A stretch of 64,000 bases of DNA from Reticulitermes speratus (GCA_021186555.1 JAJKFL010000013.1:11711243-11775242), one strand, 5' to 3'; numbered from the stretch's first letter, positions 45,251-57,935 are shown. Numbers and translations: made by a program. The notes: generated by a model not told the origin, from the sequence alone.

Positions 45251-48200
45251 GTAATATGAAACACCACCAGTATCACCTTTCTTAGGTTTTACCCTGTCAT
45301 CATCATTTCACACAACGCTGCATACCCGTTTATTCATCTCTCATCGACGTTACATAATCTTAGTAATTGGCAGCGTCGTTAAATAACACTCTATCACACA
45401 CGCCACACATTCTTTAACTCAGTAGTAGATGGAGGTGAGTGGAATAAATTACATGACAAAAGAAACTGCAGCAAAGAAACGACAACTGACACTAAATTGG
45501 AGTTGGCTACATAACAGCATAAAATTCAGTGTCATACGGAATGTAAGATGTGTATTCTGAGCAAGAAAAAGAGACAGCCAAAGTTTGGAAACACCGCATA
45601 AGTTTCTGAGACCACTGCTTCGACTTACGGAATCGGACCATTAGGGGAACACATACAGGCGATAGACTATAAATCCATCAACTGATAAAGGAAGGTAAAG
45701 GAATGTTCAAAAATACATCACCTCTCTTCAAGTGTTTGTCTTCTCACGCAGGCTACTGACTTGACCACGCCTCACCGAACTGCTATATCCTTTTAAGTCT
45801 CAGGTTCACCTACATAATACCTAACAATTCAGCTCCTTCCTCGTAAGAAACACATTGCATTTGCATTACAAAGTCTAGTCGGTTCAACGCAGTTATGCTT
45901 ATGGGCCACATTTACTTTCAGTCATATCAAACACCCGCCCACACACTGAGAGGGGCAGCATGCAGAGCGTTTAAATGCTCAGTTGTAACGTTGTACACAC
46001 ATACAGCAACCACCATGCTTTGGAGGGTTATACATTACTTTACACAGACTACAACGTACAATTTCTATGAGACAGAAAGACAGACAGAGCTACTAGAAAC
46101 GCGTTCTAAAATAATAAGACAGGGCTGGTGATCAGATGATGAACACTGTGGGAGCCGAAACACAATAGGAGTGTCCGTCCATGAAATGGGACAGCCAGAG
46201 GCAGCAAACACACAAACGAACATAATGGGTAATATATGGTGTTGCAGGGATTGTCTGTGGCATGATCCTCATAATACAGTTGATGTGCCCTTAATAAGGC
46301 AAGGTTCACACCATTGTGGTGGTAACACCGGTGGACCTATAGGGCTCACAACTCAGCCTTTGTGTGGACCAGTAAGAATTCTATACACGTAGTCAGTCAG
46401 TTTATTTGTAACTGTATAAGGAAAGGTTATTTTAACATTCTTTACTGAAACTAACGATTTAAAGTTCTCGGAGCCAAATACGGTTTATCAGCAGCGTGTG
46501 ACATTACGGGCTGCGAGTTCGAATCTCGGACTGGACATAATTCAACGGGTGAAAATAAACTAGGAGTTTTGGCAATTAATCCGGTTTGCATAAGTGAGAA
46601 GGGGTGCATTTAGGTACGCCTGACTGTGATGCACCTTCTTTAGTCTAAATTAAGGGGTCTGACTGAAAGCGAGATGACGACTTTAGGCTCAAAACTCTGT
46701 CAGGAAGCACAGATATTTCAAGGCATCTAGGCACCACGATGTCGGCCACTGGGATAGGCAAAGAACTGGCGTGAAATACTCTGCTCGCTTGTCGACAGAT
46801 AAGCTAAAACACATGTTTCTTTGGCAGGCAGGTGAAGGACCAGGGTCAATTGAAGTCACCCACAGCCAATGAGATTCAAAAGAATCTGCGTCATTGGTGG
46901 TACATATCAGAACCAACCGAAATGCTTCGTGTGTTCTCTTGGGCTGCACTGAGATGTGAATCTTTACTGGGCCTGACGTTACATTTCGCTGTTACTATTA
47001 ACCTGCACAAGCAAGCAAGCGGGAAAAGTACTTTCGACATCACGGAAATTAAATATCTTAAGATAACAGAAGAAAAGTCATGTTGTTAAAAATATGTGAT
47101 GGTAAAATACGGCAGACGTGTAGAGTACAACTGGAGTATAACCCGACCAAACAGAAAGAGAGGCCATGTGTATCGCGTCATGCCCAACCAGCAGTGTAAC
47201 CAACCAGAAAAATAATACCTACGTTGCGGGTAATTATTGACTCACCTTCATATGAGAGACATAAATACGTAGCAGAAAGTAGACAGACGTCATACTAATG
47301 GGCTTGAGGTATAATTAGATAAAATCCATACAGGTATTAAATTTTATTACATAGTAAATATAACAGAAAATTTCACTGGTATTATATACATAATTTTGCA
47401 TAATTAATGTAGGCCGCATAAATACGCACGGCACGGAAACACGCAGCCCAGTTTATTATGCAATGTAGTAAAGTGTATTGTACCATTTACAAACCCCATT
47501 CTGACAGTGCAAAATCGTAAATATATGACGATAATTAGTTCCTACCGCTCAGATAACACACTGCGTCTGCATTACAAAGCTCCGCCGGATAATTGTCACG
47601 AAAATACATAATGTTTACTCTTATCATCATAGAAAGACACGAGAGCACTCTGTGGATAATACGTGAAGTTAAAACAGCTGATGCATGTAGCAATCGCGGC
47701 CCTTGAGAGCTTAACTTGGACAATACGAACTGCCATTGCCACGTGTGTCCATCAACGTTTACAGCAGCAAGTATGTGTTACTTCTCTAGCGTTTTATTAA
47801 GTAATTGATATAATTTTTTTTAATCCGAATAATCTGTTTCAGCTTCCTTGTCCTACCGACGGACGTTATTTTGGTTCACAAGTGATGCAATTTCAGACGG
47901 TAACAGGCATTGGGCAGACCTGCACGAGAGCTCTGCCATTACATTCAAGGCAGCGCATGCGCGGAGCTATGCACTTTTAATTCCAGCAGATGCGTTAATG
48001 AAAGCATCTATGGTAATCCAAGCTGGGGTGCGAATCGATAACGTAATGAAGCGAGCTACCCTGTCACAATTCGGTCCCCTTTATTCTGATAAACGTCCAT
48101 AATCCTGATAAGTCTTAATTCCTAAATGAACACGTTCCCTGGTCAATAATAAGTCGGAGCAACAAACACGGAGTCAGCAGTCGGCAGTGTGCAGTTCCGT

Positions 48201-48396
48201 TATTTGATGCTGGCCGGCCACTTTTAGCTCAGCTGAAAAATCTATTTCCCTAAACAGCATAAACCGATTGGCCAATGAAAGTGAGGCGCAGTGTTTCCTG
48301 TGCGGTGGGATCTGGACTTTTATACGTATCCCTTAGATGAGTTTCAGACCTGAGTCGGTTCCACTGGGTTGCATTATTTCTAAAGAAAAACATTCC
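45251..48396. other. No supported gene
   Basis: A TCAGTAGTAGATGGAGGTGAG patch at about 45418-45438 is a small antisense piece of SINE family C. GGGCTGCGAGTTCGAATCTC near 46508 resembles a T-arm, but no full tRNA can be folded around it. An ATTGGCCAAT palindrome lies near 48265. Frames are short. Confidence 0.4.
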
Positions 48397-48644
48397 TCCG
48401 ATCCCGGTGGCCGCGCGGTCTAAGGCGTAGGTCTGCGGCCTCTCGCTTGCTGGGACTGCGGGTTCGAATCCCGCCAGGGACATGAATGTTTGTCTCTTGT
48501 GAATGTTGTGTATTGTACCGGTACAGACCTCTGTGAGTCCTACCGAATGTGTGCGTGTGTCATTGAGTGTGATCAGGTGCAACAATCACCCTCTGCACCT
48601 ACGATGAGTAGGCAGAAGACGCCGAACTAAAAAAAAAAAAAAAA
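48397..48644 (+). mobile_element. tRNA-derived SINE (family B), poly-A tail
   Basis: It reads CCGATCCCGGTGGCCGCGCG, then GGTCTGCGGCCTCTCGC, then GGACTGCGGGTTCGAATCCC, then a body with CCTCTGTGAGTCCTACCGAA, and ends in a run of about 15 A. The head is better preserved than in 38921-39182. No convincing target duplication was seen. Confidence 0.88.
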
Positions 48645-48982
48645 TAATTTCAGTTTGCTGCCTACACAAAATGGTGATACAGCAAATGACAGTCTTGCAT
48701 ATAGCGTACTGTAGTCGTAAACATATCTTCGTTCATAAAATACTTCAGTGGCTTTCAGGCGATCAGTGGAAACATCTCCAAATAAATTTCAATTTTACAT
48801 AATTATTAAATAAGTAAAATTATGTCCTTAAAAACATACAGGTGCTCATTACACGATTCAATCAACTCGCACTGCCGATTCTAAACTGGACTTACGGAAC
48901 CCGCAGAAGCATAATGCAAGCGTAATTAAAATTTTACTCTAAAAATTGAGACAGTATCTTTCTCCGAGACGTTGCTACACAC
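48645..48982. other. No supported feature
   Basis: AT-rich; nothing recognised. Confidence 0.5.
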
Positions 48983-49176
48983 CTACCAGATTAAACGGTG
49001 TCATAAAACAGCACCTCCACACTAAACACGAAGGCAATAAGATCTTTTGACAGACTGTTCCCCTCTACCAGACTACACGGTGTCATAAAACAGCACTTAT
49101 ACCCTACATATGGGGGCAATATGATCTTTCGATAGGCTGTTCCCCTCTACCAGACTACACGGTGTCATAAAACAGA
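48983..49176. repeat. 82-bp tandem repeat, about 2.3 copies
   Basis: CTACCAGA, ACGGTGTCATAAAACAG starts at 48983, 49065 and 49147. The repeated core ACACGGTGTCATAAAACAG resembles the inner terminus of the CTTCTGGGATGT family (complement CTGTTTTATGACACCGTGT), so the array may derive from a MITE end. Confidence 0.85.
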
Positions 49177-49997
49177 TGACACAACATAATCTTCGTCTCC
49201 GTCTTTTGCTTTAACATTTGAAGCTCTTGATTTTCTTTCTTGTCCCTTTGTTATGAATTTTTAATTTCCATTCCACTACATAGTGCATCGTATTATTACT
49301 TCATCTTTGGGGTTTCTTTTTGTATTTCATCTTTCCTACACTTCATCTTCATTTATATTGTTTCCATTTCTTTTCCTTCCTTCCTTCTGCTCTTTCTTCT
49401 TTTCTGTATCTTTCAAGGAACTCACTGAAAGATTAAGATAAATGAGGTACATAATTTCCTCAAAGGGGCATTTGCTAAGGCAGCGCACAGCAGGGTCCTT
49501 TTGTGTGCTCGTCTTTTGGCTGGCTTTCAAAGAACATAACCGCCCGTAATGAGCGAAATTCTCATAAACCGATTTAAGTATGGTCTGGCATACACTATAA
49601 GTGAAATGATAATCCATATAAATAGAATGGATCGATAAAACATCAGCTATTCTGACCCAATACAATTAAATCCTTCCAGTACAGATGTCCGAAACTGAGA
49701 ACTGATCCAGGCAAGGTAATGGAGTGAACGGAAGCTATGCACCTGCCGCTGACATACAGTACAGACCGGAAGTCAGCCAAATTTCAGTGCAAGACCAAAA
49801 CATCGGAGGGTCGTTATTTAGTTTACTCGGTAATACAGGGGGGTCACGTTACGTCACACTGAAAACTAATTAACACACGGCGAGTTGTCACAAGCGAACG
49901 AATTTTGAGAAAATGTCAAACTGTGTGGCCTTGGGCAGGGTAATATCCGATGGTAGTCAGTTTACTGTAGGCATAACTGCAGATTTCAGAGTAGCAT
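49177..49997. other. No supported gene
   Basis: A T-rich patch runs at about 49370-49410. The antisense 109-codon frame over it is low-complexity at its end and has no motif. Confidence 0.45.
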
Positions 49998-50355
49998 ACA
50001 GAAGGAACAAGATAGGAAATGTACGTATCGTACCATTGTGGCGCGTTCGCGTAACCATTTTTGCTACGAAAAATAAGCAATAGGTTTCCTTTGTATTGTT
50101 GTTGACATACATGTAGCTGTCAACAATATAAAACTGGTGTTGCCATGGAAACGCCACAATGGGTTTCCTTTACACTGTTTTCGGGTAACAAAACATTTTG
50201 CACTGCCACAACAACATAAACGTATTTACATCTTCATGTAAAGTACCCGATATTTCCTTCCGCTTCTTACAAATTTTGACTTTCGCGACACAAGTCCCAA
50301 CGTGAAAATTTCACGAAAATCCGTTCAGTGGAGCAGCTGTATGCGATGCCCTGTA
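49998..50355 (-). mobile_element. Interspersed repeat of the GGCGCGTT family, copy 3
   Basis: AAGATAGGAAATGTACG, TGTGGCGCGTTCGCGTAACC, ACATACATGTAGCTGTCAAC and GAAAATCCGTTCAGTGGAGC match, in reverse, the right-to-left block order of the copy at 13814. An extra GCCATGGAAACGCC patch is present. Confidence 0.55.
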
Positions 50356-50411
50356 GTCTGATCAATAAAAGAATCTCATATTTTATAATCATTTCATAAA
50401 ATTTTGACACC

Positions 50412-50680
50412 TCATAAAAGCTAAAGTTGTCCATGTACACGTCATGAAGGCATATAGTGGGAGTGGAGATATAGCTCCACTCATTCTTATCATCGGCACT
50501 AGTGTAGGTTAGTAGTCAGCCTCACACCCAGCCGCTTTACACCCAGAAATAGAACACCCGGTACCCATTGAATAGGTAGCTGGGTGGGCCCCACGGCGGG
50601 TCGGGACGTTTGTCCCTACTTGGATTGAAATCCAGCATAATCCAGTCCGCAGCCTTGTCGCTATACTGAGTGCGCAAACT
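50412..50680 (-). mobile_element. SINE (family C), full length, antisense
   Basis: The tail-side AAAAGCTAAAGTTGTCC, then CTCCACTCATTCTTATCATC, ACCCAGCCGCTTTACACCCA, AGCTGGGTGGGCCCCACGGC, a diverged reversed B box, TTGGATTGAAATCC, and the reversed A box in GTCGCTATACTGAGTGCGC. Confidence 0.85.
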
Positions 50681-51774
50681 GGCTCCTCTGATACATCACA
50701 AGGTGAATTTACCACCGAGATGGAAAGATACTACACAGGAAAACCAAGTGCCAAAATATGCATACAGGTACTTAAGTATTGAATTGAGTGGGGGTGTCCT
50801 TCACTTAAATTCACAAGCGGATGGGAAGGAAAGCTGGAGTAGACATTACATATGCACAGCATTCAGATGCGATGTGCGGTGGCTTCATCCGTCGGACACG
50901 ATAAATAACGAAAGATATTCCGGATTATTTAAAACCAACTGCGACACAAATCCTACTTTGCGATGCTCTTTCCTCTTCACCCCTTTCCACAAATGAGTTC
51001 TTGTGAATAAACGATGAGGAATGGCCGCTCTCTCATCCATATCCAAATTATCAACTGTAATGTATTCCAAAAACTAAACCGCTATGTAACGAACACAAAC
51101 TCCGTTAGACTGTGAACAAAAAATAATGTATTTACGTAAAATATGTAAATTTATGTATATAAATTCGACTCTCCCGTTCATATCCAGTAATTACAAAGCT
51201 GGGATGAACAAAGAAAGAGCTTGTCATTCAAATGAATTACGGTAATTTTGAAGAAGGCGTATACCGCAGATGATTGGAGATGTTCGAAGTACGCATTTCT
51301 ACGCCGTTGTACGTAACTTACAATAACTGTCTGATATTACGATCAATGGAAGGAATATTTATATATGGAAATCAGGACGTAAGCGAACAGTCAACGTTCA
51401 AATCCTCAGAGCACTTTCCGTGTCAGGCGATGCTATATGCATCCCCATATATACACACAAACCTTAAAGGGGAAACTGACATCACTTGGAGATTTAAGAA
51501 ACAGCATTAACACACTACACACTAGGTGGTCTACAGACAGAGTAACATAATGTAACTCAGTCCAGTTAAACAACAGTGTCAAACGCAACTCAAACGGAGT
51601 AAGGCATAACACGACGGCTTAACACAAGTGTTCAACACGATTAAAATGAAGCAGCTTTTACATTGTCAGAGTAACACCAGTTTACATTACCACGAAACTG
51701 AAGCAAGCTGTACTCTGGCATTATAACTGTATAGTTCATACCACCGAACGAAAACTGAGCTGTATTCTGTAGGT
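50681..51774. other. No supported gene
   Basis: A 108-codon frame at 50670-50996 begins inside the SINE and has no motif. The rest is AT-rich. Confidence 0.45.
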
Positions 51775-51990
51775 TTTAAGTCTTCTGGGATAAAAATCAA
51801 GTCCATTGGTGGTTATCGACGTTTCGAAAGGATCTTACTGCCTCCATCTTGGACTTCTTAGACCCTAAAGATGGGGGCAGTAAAGTAAACTCTTCAAAGG
51901 CGACAATTTAGCATCAATACAGCGTCATATCCCAGAGGATATGAATCTTCACTGCTGTGACAGCATCAAATCCCACACCACCTCAACTCC
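51775..51990. mobile_element. MITE of the CTTCTGGGATGT family, both termini
   Basis: The left terminus TTTTAAGTCTTCTGGGATAA pairs with the right terminus CATATCCCAGAGGATATGAA. The core GGTTATCGACGTTTCGAAAG is at about 51819-51838. Right of it, CTTCACTGCTGTGACAGCAT is the outer repeat, and GGTTTGAGGTTCTCACAGCAG (52006-52025) may begin another copy. Confidence 0.65.
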
Positions 51991-52974
51991 GGAAGCATGA
52001 CTCTGGGTTTGAGGTTCTCACAGCAGTAAATATTAGTCTTACTGTTTTGTGGCATGTACAGCCATGAACTCTGGTGAAGAGGCGCCGTTTTGAAGAAATC
52101 TGCTGCCTCGCCTTTTCAGGACAGAAGATGGAAGTATCATTTTCTTGGGGAGAAATCGATGTCCTTCAATCGAACAAAAACGGTGTAGCAATCCTATACA
52201 GAATTGTCTTGACTGTTCGTACATTTCGTGGCAAGCTTAGAGCTGTTTCTAGAGACGCACGACGATGTTTACGTATCATTCAGCATACATCCACATGGGG
52301 CTGAGGGAAACGTCTGGGACGAATCGGGAAATTCCCTGAAGCCCCGAGTAATCAAACGTTATAACACACACGTGGGTCATACTGATAAACACGACAAAAT
52401 GGCGTACAGCACGGCATAACTTACAGAGCCTGGAAATGAAAGAAAATATATTTCATTAAGGTCAGGCACAGGTTTTTCCTAACCCAGACGGCTTGTGGAG
52501 TGTGGGGGGTATAACCACCCACTTGCTATTCAAGAAACAACTCACCATCATCTCGTCCTTGCAGTCCAAGGTAGGATTGTAAATGAAATAGAGACACAAA
52601 AAGAAGGACCATGTCCAGCGCATCCAAATTGTGCCGTCTGCAGGAAACATAAATTTAAAGAAGGCGAAACGAGTGTAGTTCCTGTGATACAGGACGGTGT
52701 GTTGGACACTGCACCTTAGAAATATGACCCTGCAGTGGTATAAACTCTAATGTGAAGGTGTAAAGTTGGCTGTACGTGTTTGTGTGCACACAATGGAAAA
52801 ACGACGCTAGTGTTGGTGGCCGGAAGCAGAAATTCTTAATACAAACAAAACACTTTCGATCAAAATAAAAGTGCACGCTAATATAAAATATACATAACGT
52901 AATAGTCCCCCTTAATTACAAATTATATTCCGAAACTCTCACGTATCCATTATCAAGAAAGGTGCATCGTGAGA
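51991..52974. other. No supported gene
   Basis: A 74-codon frame (52495-52719) carries a CPAHPNCAVCRKH cluster that could suggest metal binding, but it lies alone, without splice signals or homology that I recognise. Confidence 0.35.
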
Positions 52975-53110
52975 TTTGAGGTTCTCACAGCGGTGTTGAC
53001 AAACATTTGCCAATCGACCAAGCGACATATTCCAAAAGATTTCAATCTCATCAAAGATACATCTGTTTGTCCAAAACTGATGACAAATACGGGATTTAAG
53101 GTTGGGCCAT
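52975..53110 (+). mobile_element. Partial CTTCTGGGATGT-family element
   Basis: GAGATTTGAGGTTCTCACAGCGG is the outer terminus of the family. Farther right, CATATTCCAAAAGATTTCAA is a diverged inner block. The GACGTTTCG core is missing. Confidence 0.4.
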
Positions 53111-53343
53111 CAGCGGTAGCCGCTCTTTAAACCTCTGGTACTTTAGAGACTAAAATACAAAATAAATATCATATCACTACACTGTAAACTCAAAAATATT
53201 TAATTTTGCTTTTCGCGTAAGAAGATAAGTAGCCCTATGTTCGAAACAACTGTTGATTGTTCAACGTCCTGTAATTTCAGAAAGATATGCAAACGAGGAG
53301 TCGATATGATTCTCGGCTGCAGCAACTGATTTTCATTTTTCAA

Positions 53344-53535
53344 AGCCTCCAGACCGGCTCTGGGGTCCGCTCAGTCTCCTATCCCATGGACACCAGGGGC
53401 TCTTTCCCCAGGGTAAGCGATCGCTCCGTGAGAGTGACCTCTCACCCCCATCTAGTACCGAGGTTAACAATGAGTGGAGACACACCTCCATTCCTTCATA
53501 TGCGTCCATGACGTGATGCTTTACCTTCACACTTG
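53344..53535 (+). mobile_element. SINE (family C), head missing
   Basis: CTCCAGACCGGCTCTGGGGT, CTAGTACCGAGGTTAACAAT, GAGTGGAGACACACCTCC and the 3' end GATGCTTTACCTTCACAC match the family C body and tail. The tRNA head is absent. Confidence 0.8.
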
Positions 53536-53615
53536 GCGTTACTGCGGTTTAATTATCCCGAAAATTATAAGACTTACGGGATAATATTTGGAACATAAGT
53601 TTGTGATTCATACCA

Positions 53616-53984
53616 GGCGCGTTCGCATAGTCGCGAAAAGCGCCTACTAGATTCGTCATGTACGTGCATCTGTCCCTCCGTCCAGATGTATCAGCGCGGT
53701 TCCCACTGCACGGATTTCCATGAATCTGATATTAGAGACGTTTATGAAGCTCTGTCGGGAAGATCCAAATTTGGTTAAAATCTGACAAAGATATCGGGCA
53801 CTTTACATATAGACCGAAATAGGTTTTATTGTTGCCTGCGACAAAAATTCGCCATAAAAGTTTTATTGTACTGCTGACATTGACATGTAGCTCAACAACA
53901 CAGAGAAAGCTTTGTTGCGTTTCTACTGAATCAGTGGTTACGCGAAGCGCCACAATCTTACGTTATACGTATATTGCCTGTCTT
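53616..53984 (+). mobile_element. Interspersed repeat of the GGCGCGTT family, copy 4
   Basis: GGCGCGTTCGCATAGTCGCG, AGATATCGGGCACTTTACAT, TTGACATGTAGCTCAACAAC and CGCCACAATCTTACGTTATA recur in the same order as at 13814-14200. Identity is high enough to align by eye along the whole length. Confidence 0.7.
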
Positions 53985-55494
53985 GTTCTCTACAGCCGTT
54001 GCTCGACACATTTATCACCGCAATGAACATACAGCGTGTATCCCAGAACAACAACACGATTACACTTCATCGTTACCCTTCTGTGAATATTTTTGAATGT
54101 AATTGTTGATGCGTTCTTCTTTGGGCGATATCTCATGCAGATGCATACAGGAGGGTCGCCGAGAGCGGGTTTTGAGCCCCAGTGAAAAAACTGTTCAGGC
54201 CCCCAGCAAGGGTGGACCGGCTACAAATCTTTACACTAAATCGGAAAGACTGACTTTCAGTTGCTGAGTGACTCGGGCTTGAAAGGGTTAATTTGTACAA
54301 TCGACAAATGATGACACTACGAGAAAGATTAAAACATACAGCATAGCCGGACCCCTTCGGACTGCGGGCCCCGGTAATTTGTACCGGCTTTCCCCACCTC
54401 TCGCCGGCACTGCGGATACTTTTGTCTGAGTTCAACCAAAATATATATAGCCGACAATATCCGTAACACTGTTTAATACTAAATTTCATGAAAAATTGTT
54501 TAACGGTTCTCCGAGTCGTTATATGCGTACAGATGGACAGACGGACAGCGAAAGTGTTATTTCTACATCACTACCATCGATTGCTACTCGCACGGCCAAT
54601 AAAAACTAGAGCAAAATTGTTTTATGATTGAACTAAAATAATTGACATTTTTTCACGTGAAGATTATTGAGCTATATTTTTGTGCGTGATTTATAAACAA
54701 ATGCCCGCAGAAAAAATTCCGGGTGGAGTGGGGGGTTGATTCTGATCGGTATCCTTTCACACTTCCGTAATATCTAAACATGGTGATCCCCCCCCCCCTT
54801 TCCAGCCCCTCTCTGAACCAATTTCGTCCGCAATGCACCAAAATTACATCGTGCGTGACACGGTCCGTCATCAGCTTACAAGCTGCGAATAGTGAAAGAT
54901 ATTATAGCAATATTAGTTCATGTCTCATTAGCATCAGCGAGTTTTATATATGCCAACGGCATTTTCTCGTTCCAAGCAGCCCTACACGACAATGCATACC
55001 GATGACTATAGCAGAAGCATACGGCTTGCTGGATGTTCGTATACAGCACTGATTTGGTTGGTAATCAGAAATATACCAAAAAGACAGACAAAAACCGCAG
55101 TGACAGGTACCTATGCGCCTGTCGGTAATGCAGTTTAGACCTTTTCCGTAAACGCGGCTTCCGTCTGTTAAATAGTAGCAGAACCGCACATTACACGAAG
55201 CTGACCTTCTCTAAATTCTGTATCTTTCTTTTTTGTGATTCATTTTACGACGCCGTCAGATACACAGACTGGATTGGTAGGATAATCGATTTAAATTAAA
55301 AGGATTTTAATTTACATATAGTGTTACTGTTCATTCCGTGTTACTTTCGTGGGCGTAGGAGACAGTACAAAATTATGGTATGAATTTTACTACGCCTAGC
55401 AATCTTGCCAATATGTACGGTAGCCATAGATGTTAAAGCAATGTTCAAGCATTGCGGTAGAGATTTTTCAATGGATTCAAACTCTTAATGCCAA
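53985..55494. other. No supported gene
   Basis: A C run lies at about 54787-54798. Around 54480-54560, CTAAATTTCATGAAAAATTG and AGATGGACAGACGGACAGCG resemble patches common in insect repeat tails. Frames are short. Confidence 0.45.
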
Positions 55495-55850
55495 TAACAA
55501 AGTCCATGTAGCAGAGATCCTATTCAACAGCTAATACTTCGTCAGCTAGACAAGAAATTCCCCAAATTTTACGGAACGTGAAGTTCATCACCGCGTTCAC
55601 AACAGCCCGCCACTTGCCCCTAACTTAAGCCAGGTCAATCCAATCCACGACCTCCCAACCGATTTATTTAAGAGCAGTTTTAATATTATCCTCTCATCTA
55701 TGCTAGTTCTTTCAAGTGGTCTCTTTCCTTCAGGTTTCCCCAAGTAAACCCTGCATTAACCTTTCCTATCCCCCATACGTGCTACATGCCCCGTCCATAT
55801 CATTCTTCTTGCTTTGATCACGCGGACAATATTTGGTGAGGAGCACACAT
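55495..55850 (-). mobile_element. LINE 3' end, antisense, decayed
   Basis: TAGCAGAGATCCTATTCAAC, CGTCAGCTAGACAAGAAATT, GTTCATCACCGCGTTCACAA and a reversed coding tail (CTTTCCTTCAGGTTTCCCCA, CATGCCCCGTCCATATCATT) align with 33175-33515. On the minus strand the region around 55740-55820 corresponds to the RMxWxGHV to GKPxGK part, with several substitutions. Confidence 0.7.
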
Positions 55851-56457
55851 CACGAGGCTTCTCCTTCCTTATCGCCAATACTTTTCAGTTACGCAAACAC
55901 AGTTAAATTTGTTACATGAGTGTTACTCCTTCTTTAACTCTGATCACCATGTATAATGATACTGACAAAAGAAGCTAACATTTCGCTTGGTAATTCTACT
56001 TGTAAACTTAGTTGTATATGCCTAACGTGAAAAATCACTATGGACTGAGCGAAATAAGAGACTACAAATAATGTTAAAATATTGTTCTGTCACAAGCAAC
56101 ACCCTTTTCCCCTGCATGTCACATTAATATAAAATATTTGACCGCAGACTGAATTTAAATCAACGCGCATTGTGCTTCAGGCGACAAGACGGAAGCTATT
56201 GGGGACCTGCCATCCTAACATTTCAATGACTAACTTTCAAACAACATAAGACAGAGTCATTATAAGTTAGCAAGTTCTCATCAGTTCAGAGGGAGGTGAT
56301 GTGGTCAATACGTGAACAGAACAGGGTCGTGGCATTTCCAATCCTCCAGTTTCTGAGGCTTCAACTTTGAAGGAACACTCAATATAATACGATAAAAAAT
56401 ACGTCTCATGCGGGAAGCAGCACTGAGATGAATACTGAAGAATACGAGAGCTCAATA
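55851..56457. other. No supported feature
   Basis: AT-rich; short motif-free frames. Confidence 0.5.
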
Positions 56458-56545
56458 ATCGCTACTGAGCAAGTTGGCTCGAACGTAAAAGCTAAGACAC
56501 GACATCGGGAGGTACAGGATTCGGACCCCAGCGGCGACATCAGTT
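56458..56545 (+). mobile_element. tRNA-like SINE head fragment
   Basis: GCAAGTTGGCTCGAACGTAA, AGCTAAGACACGACATCGGG and GGTACAGGATTCGGACCCCA have the order of an A box, anticodon region and B box, but the acceptor pairing is poor. It is not a functional tRNA. Confidence 0.35.
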
Positions 56546-56815
56546 ATTTTATCTCAGTCACTCCAACAAATTCCACTGGACAATGACACAGTAACGTCTG
56601 CAAAACCGACAGGTACCGAAATTTCGCAGAAATATGCAATCACCACCTTCAAGGGAGGCGCAGCGTAATGAATGGGGAAAAAGGCTACATGTCTATCCGA
56701 AATATTGGCACCACCTACCACTCTACACGGTGGCATACAACAGAAGACCACCGTATAAATCGTCTAATCTTACTATACCCCAAATAGCCCGCTCAGCTGA
56801 CACAGTACACTTTTG

Positions 56816-57161
56816 AAACTATATTGAATTAATCCGACAATCACAACTACATTTTTTTTATTGTTTTCAGAATTTAGTATAATTTACGACATGTTTCGGC
56901 TGACTTGGCCACCTCCAGGTAATCCACAATATATACAAAATACTTGGTAGGATATTAGCAACATAAAGTTCTATAAAACGAAGTTAGATACCATTTTATA
57001 TACAAGTAGAATTTTATGTCGCTAATATCCTGCCAAGTATATCGTATATATTGCGTATTACCTAAAGATGGTCACGTCCGCCGAAACACGTCGTAATGTA
57101 CACTAAATTCTGAAAACAATAAAAATGTAGTTTTGATTGACGAATTACTTCAGTATAGTTT
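56816..57161. mobile_element. Foldback element with ~150-bp inverted arms
   Basis: The arms at about 56816-56966 and 57011-57161 are reverse complements over nearly their whole length, with scattered mismatches. Shared blocks include AAACTATA, TATTGTTTTCAGAATTTAGT, ACGACATGTTTCGGC against ACGACGTGTTTCGGC, and GGTAGGATATTAGC against GGCAGGATATTAGC. The unpaired centre is about 44 bases. No coding capacity. Confidence 0.92.
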
Positions 57162-57647
57162 ATATATTATCACAATGGTATGTCTAGATGGAAGGTTACT
57201 TTTGTAACGCTAACGTAATGTATAGCTGTAATGCTGTTACGAACTGCTCCACACATCGAGGTTACTGCAGCACTCAGCTGTGAAATGTGATGCCTATATG
57301 CAGGGCGCGAGCTATTTAATAACTGTATTTATCTGGTGGCCTGTAGATAAGTTATCGATCGCCTTAAATGCACGCTGCAACTCAGTTATGTACATCGGCT
57401 GTTGTAAAGCCAGACTGAGCATGATCATATTGTGTTACTTAACTGTGTTACGTAACTACTGAAGCTGTAATGGGACAGGGCGGTTGATGAAAGGAAGTGA
57501 TAACGAAGGAATTTCATGTACAGCTCGACACCATGGACAGATAAGGGAGCTTCTGCTACAAAGTACTCCCAGTGCGATGGACCCATAAATCACTGCATTC
57601 GTATTTGAACTACGAACCACAAACGGTAATCAAGTTCTGTGCCTCAT
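57162..57647. other. No supported feature
   Basis: No gene or repeat recognised. Confidence 0.5.
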
Positions 57648-57935
57648 GGTAAAGGTAAAGCTATCCCTATACAGGCCTGGACAGGCCCTTAGGGTTCCAG
57701 GAGTTGAGGCTCCCAGAATTTCTAGACAACCGGCATATGAAGGTGGCAAAGTTGTCAGCCCTACGCACCGGCCGCCTTTACCCCCAGGAGACATCCCTGG
57801 TACTCATTTCTGTTAGAGGTTGAGTCAACCCCAGGGCTATAGTGAATGAAAAATCGCACTGACCCACTCGGGAATCGAACCCGCGACCTTTCGGCTTGCA
57901 GCTCAGTGCCTCAACCAACTGCACCACCGCGTACC
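57648..57935 (-). mobile_element. tRNA-derived SINE (family D), full length, antisense
   Basis: On the minus strand it reads GTACGCGGTGGTGCAGTTGG (A-box region), GAGCTGCAAGCCG, GTCGCGGGTTCGATTCCCGA (perfect B box), then AGCCCTGGGGTTGACTCAAC, TGGGAGCCTCAACTCCTGGA and CAGGCCTGTATAGGGATAGC, ending GCTTTACCTTTACC. A TTCTGT pair at the two edges is only a weak target duplication. A 5'-truncated copy is nested at 16252-16351. Confidence 0.92.

Noticed and set aside
46490-46540. tRNA-like T-arm around GAGTTCGAATCTC
   Set aside because: No matching A box, anticodon arm or acceptor stem within the expected distance.
48255-48345. CCAAT-type palindrome ATTGGCCAAT followed by TTTTATACG as a promoter
   Set aside because: No transcript or open frame downstream. 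A SINE follows directly.
52495-52719. Small frame with a Cys/His cluster (CPAHPNCAVCRKH)
   Set aside because: It is a single short cluster without partners, splice signals or family match. Chance is likely in a 64-kb window.
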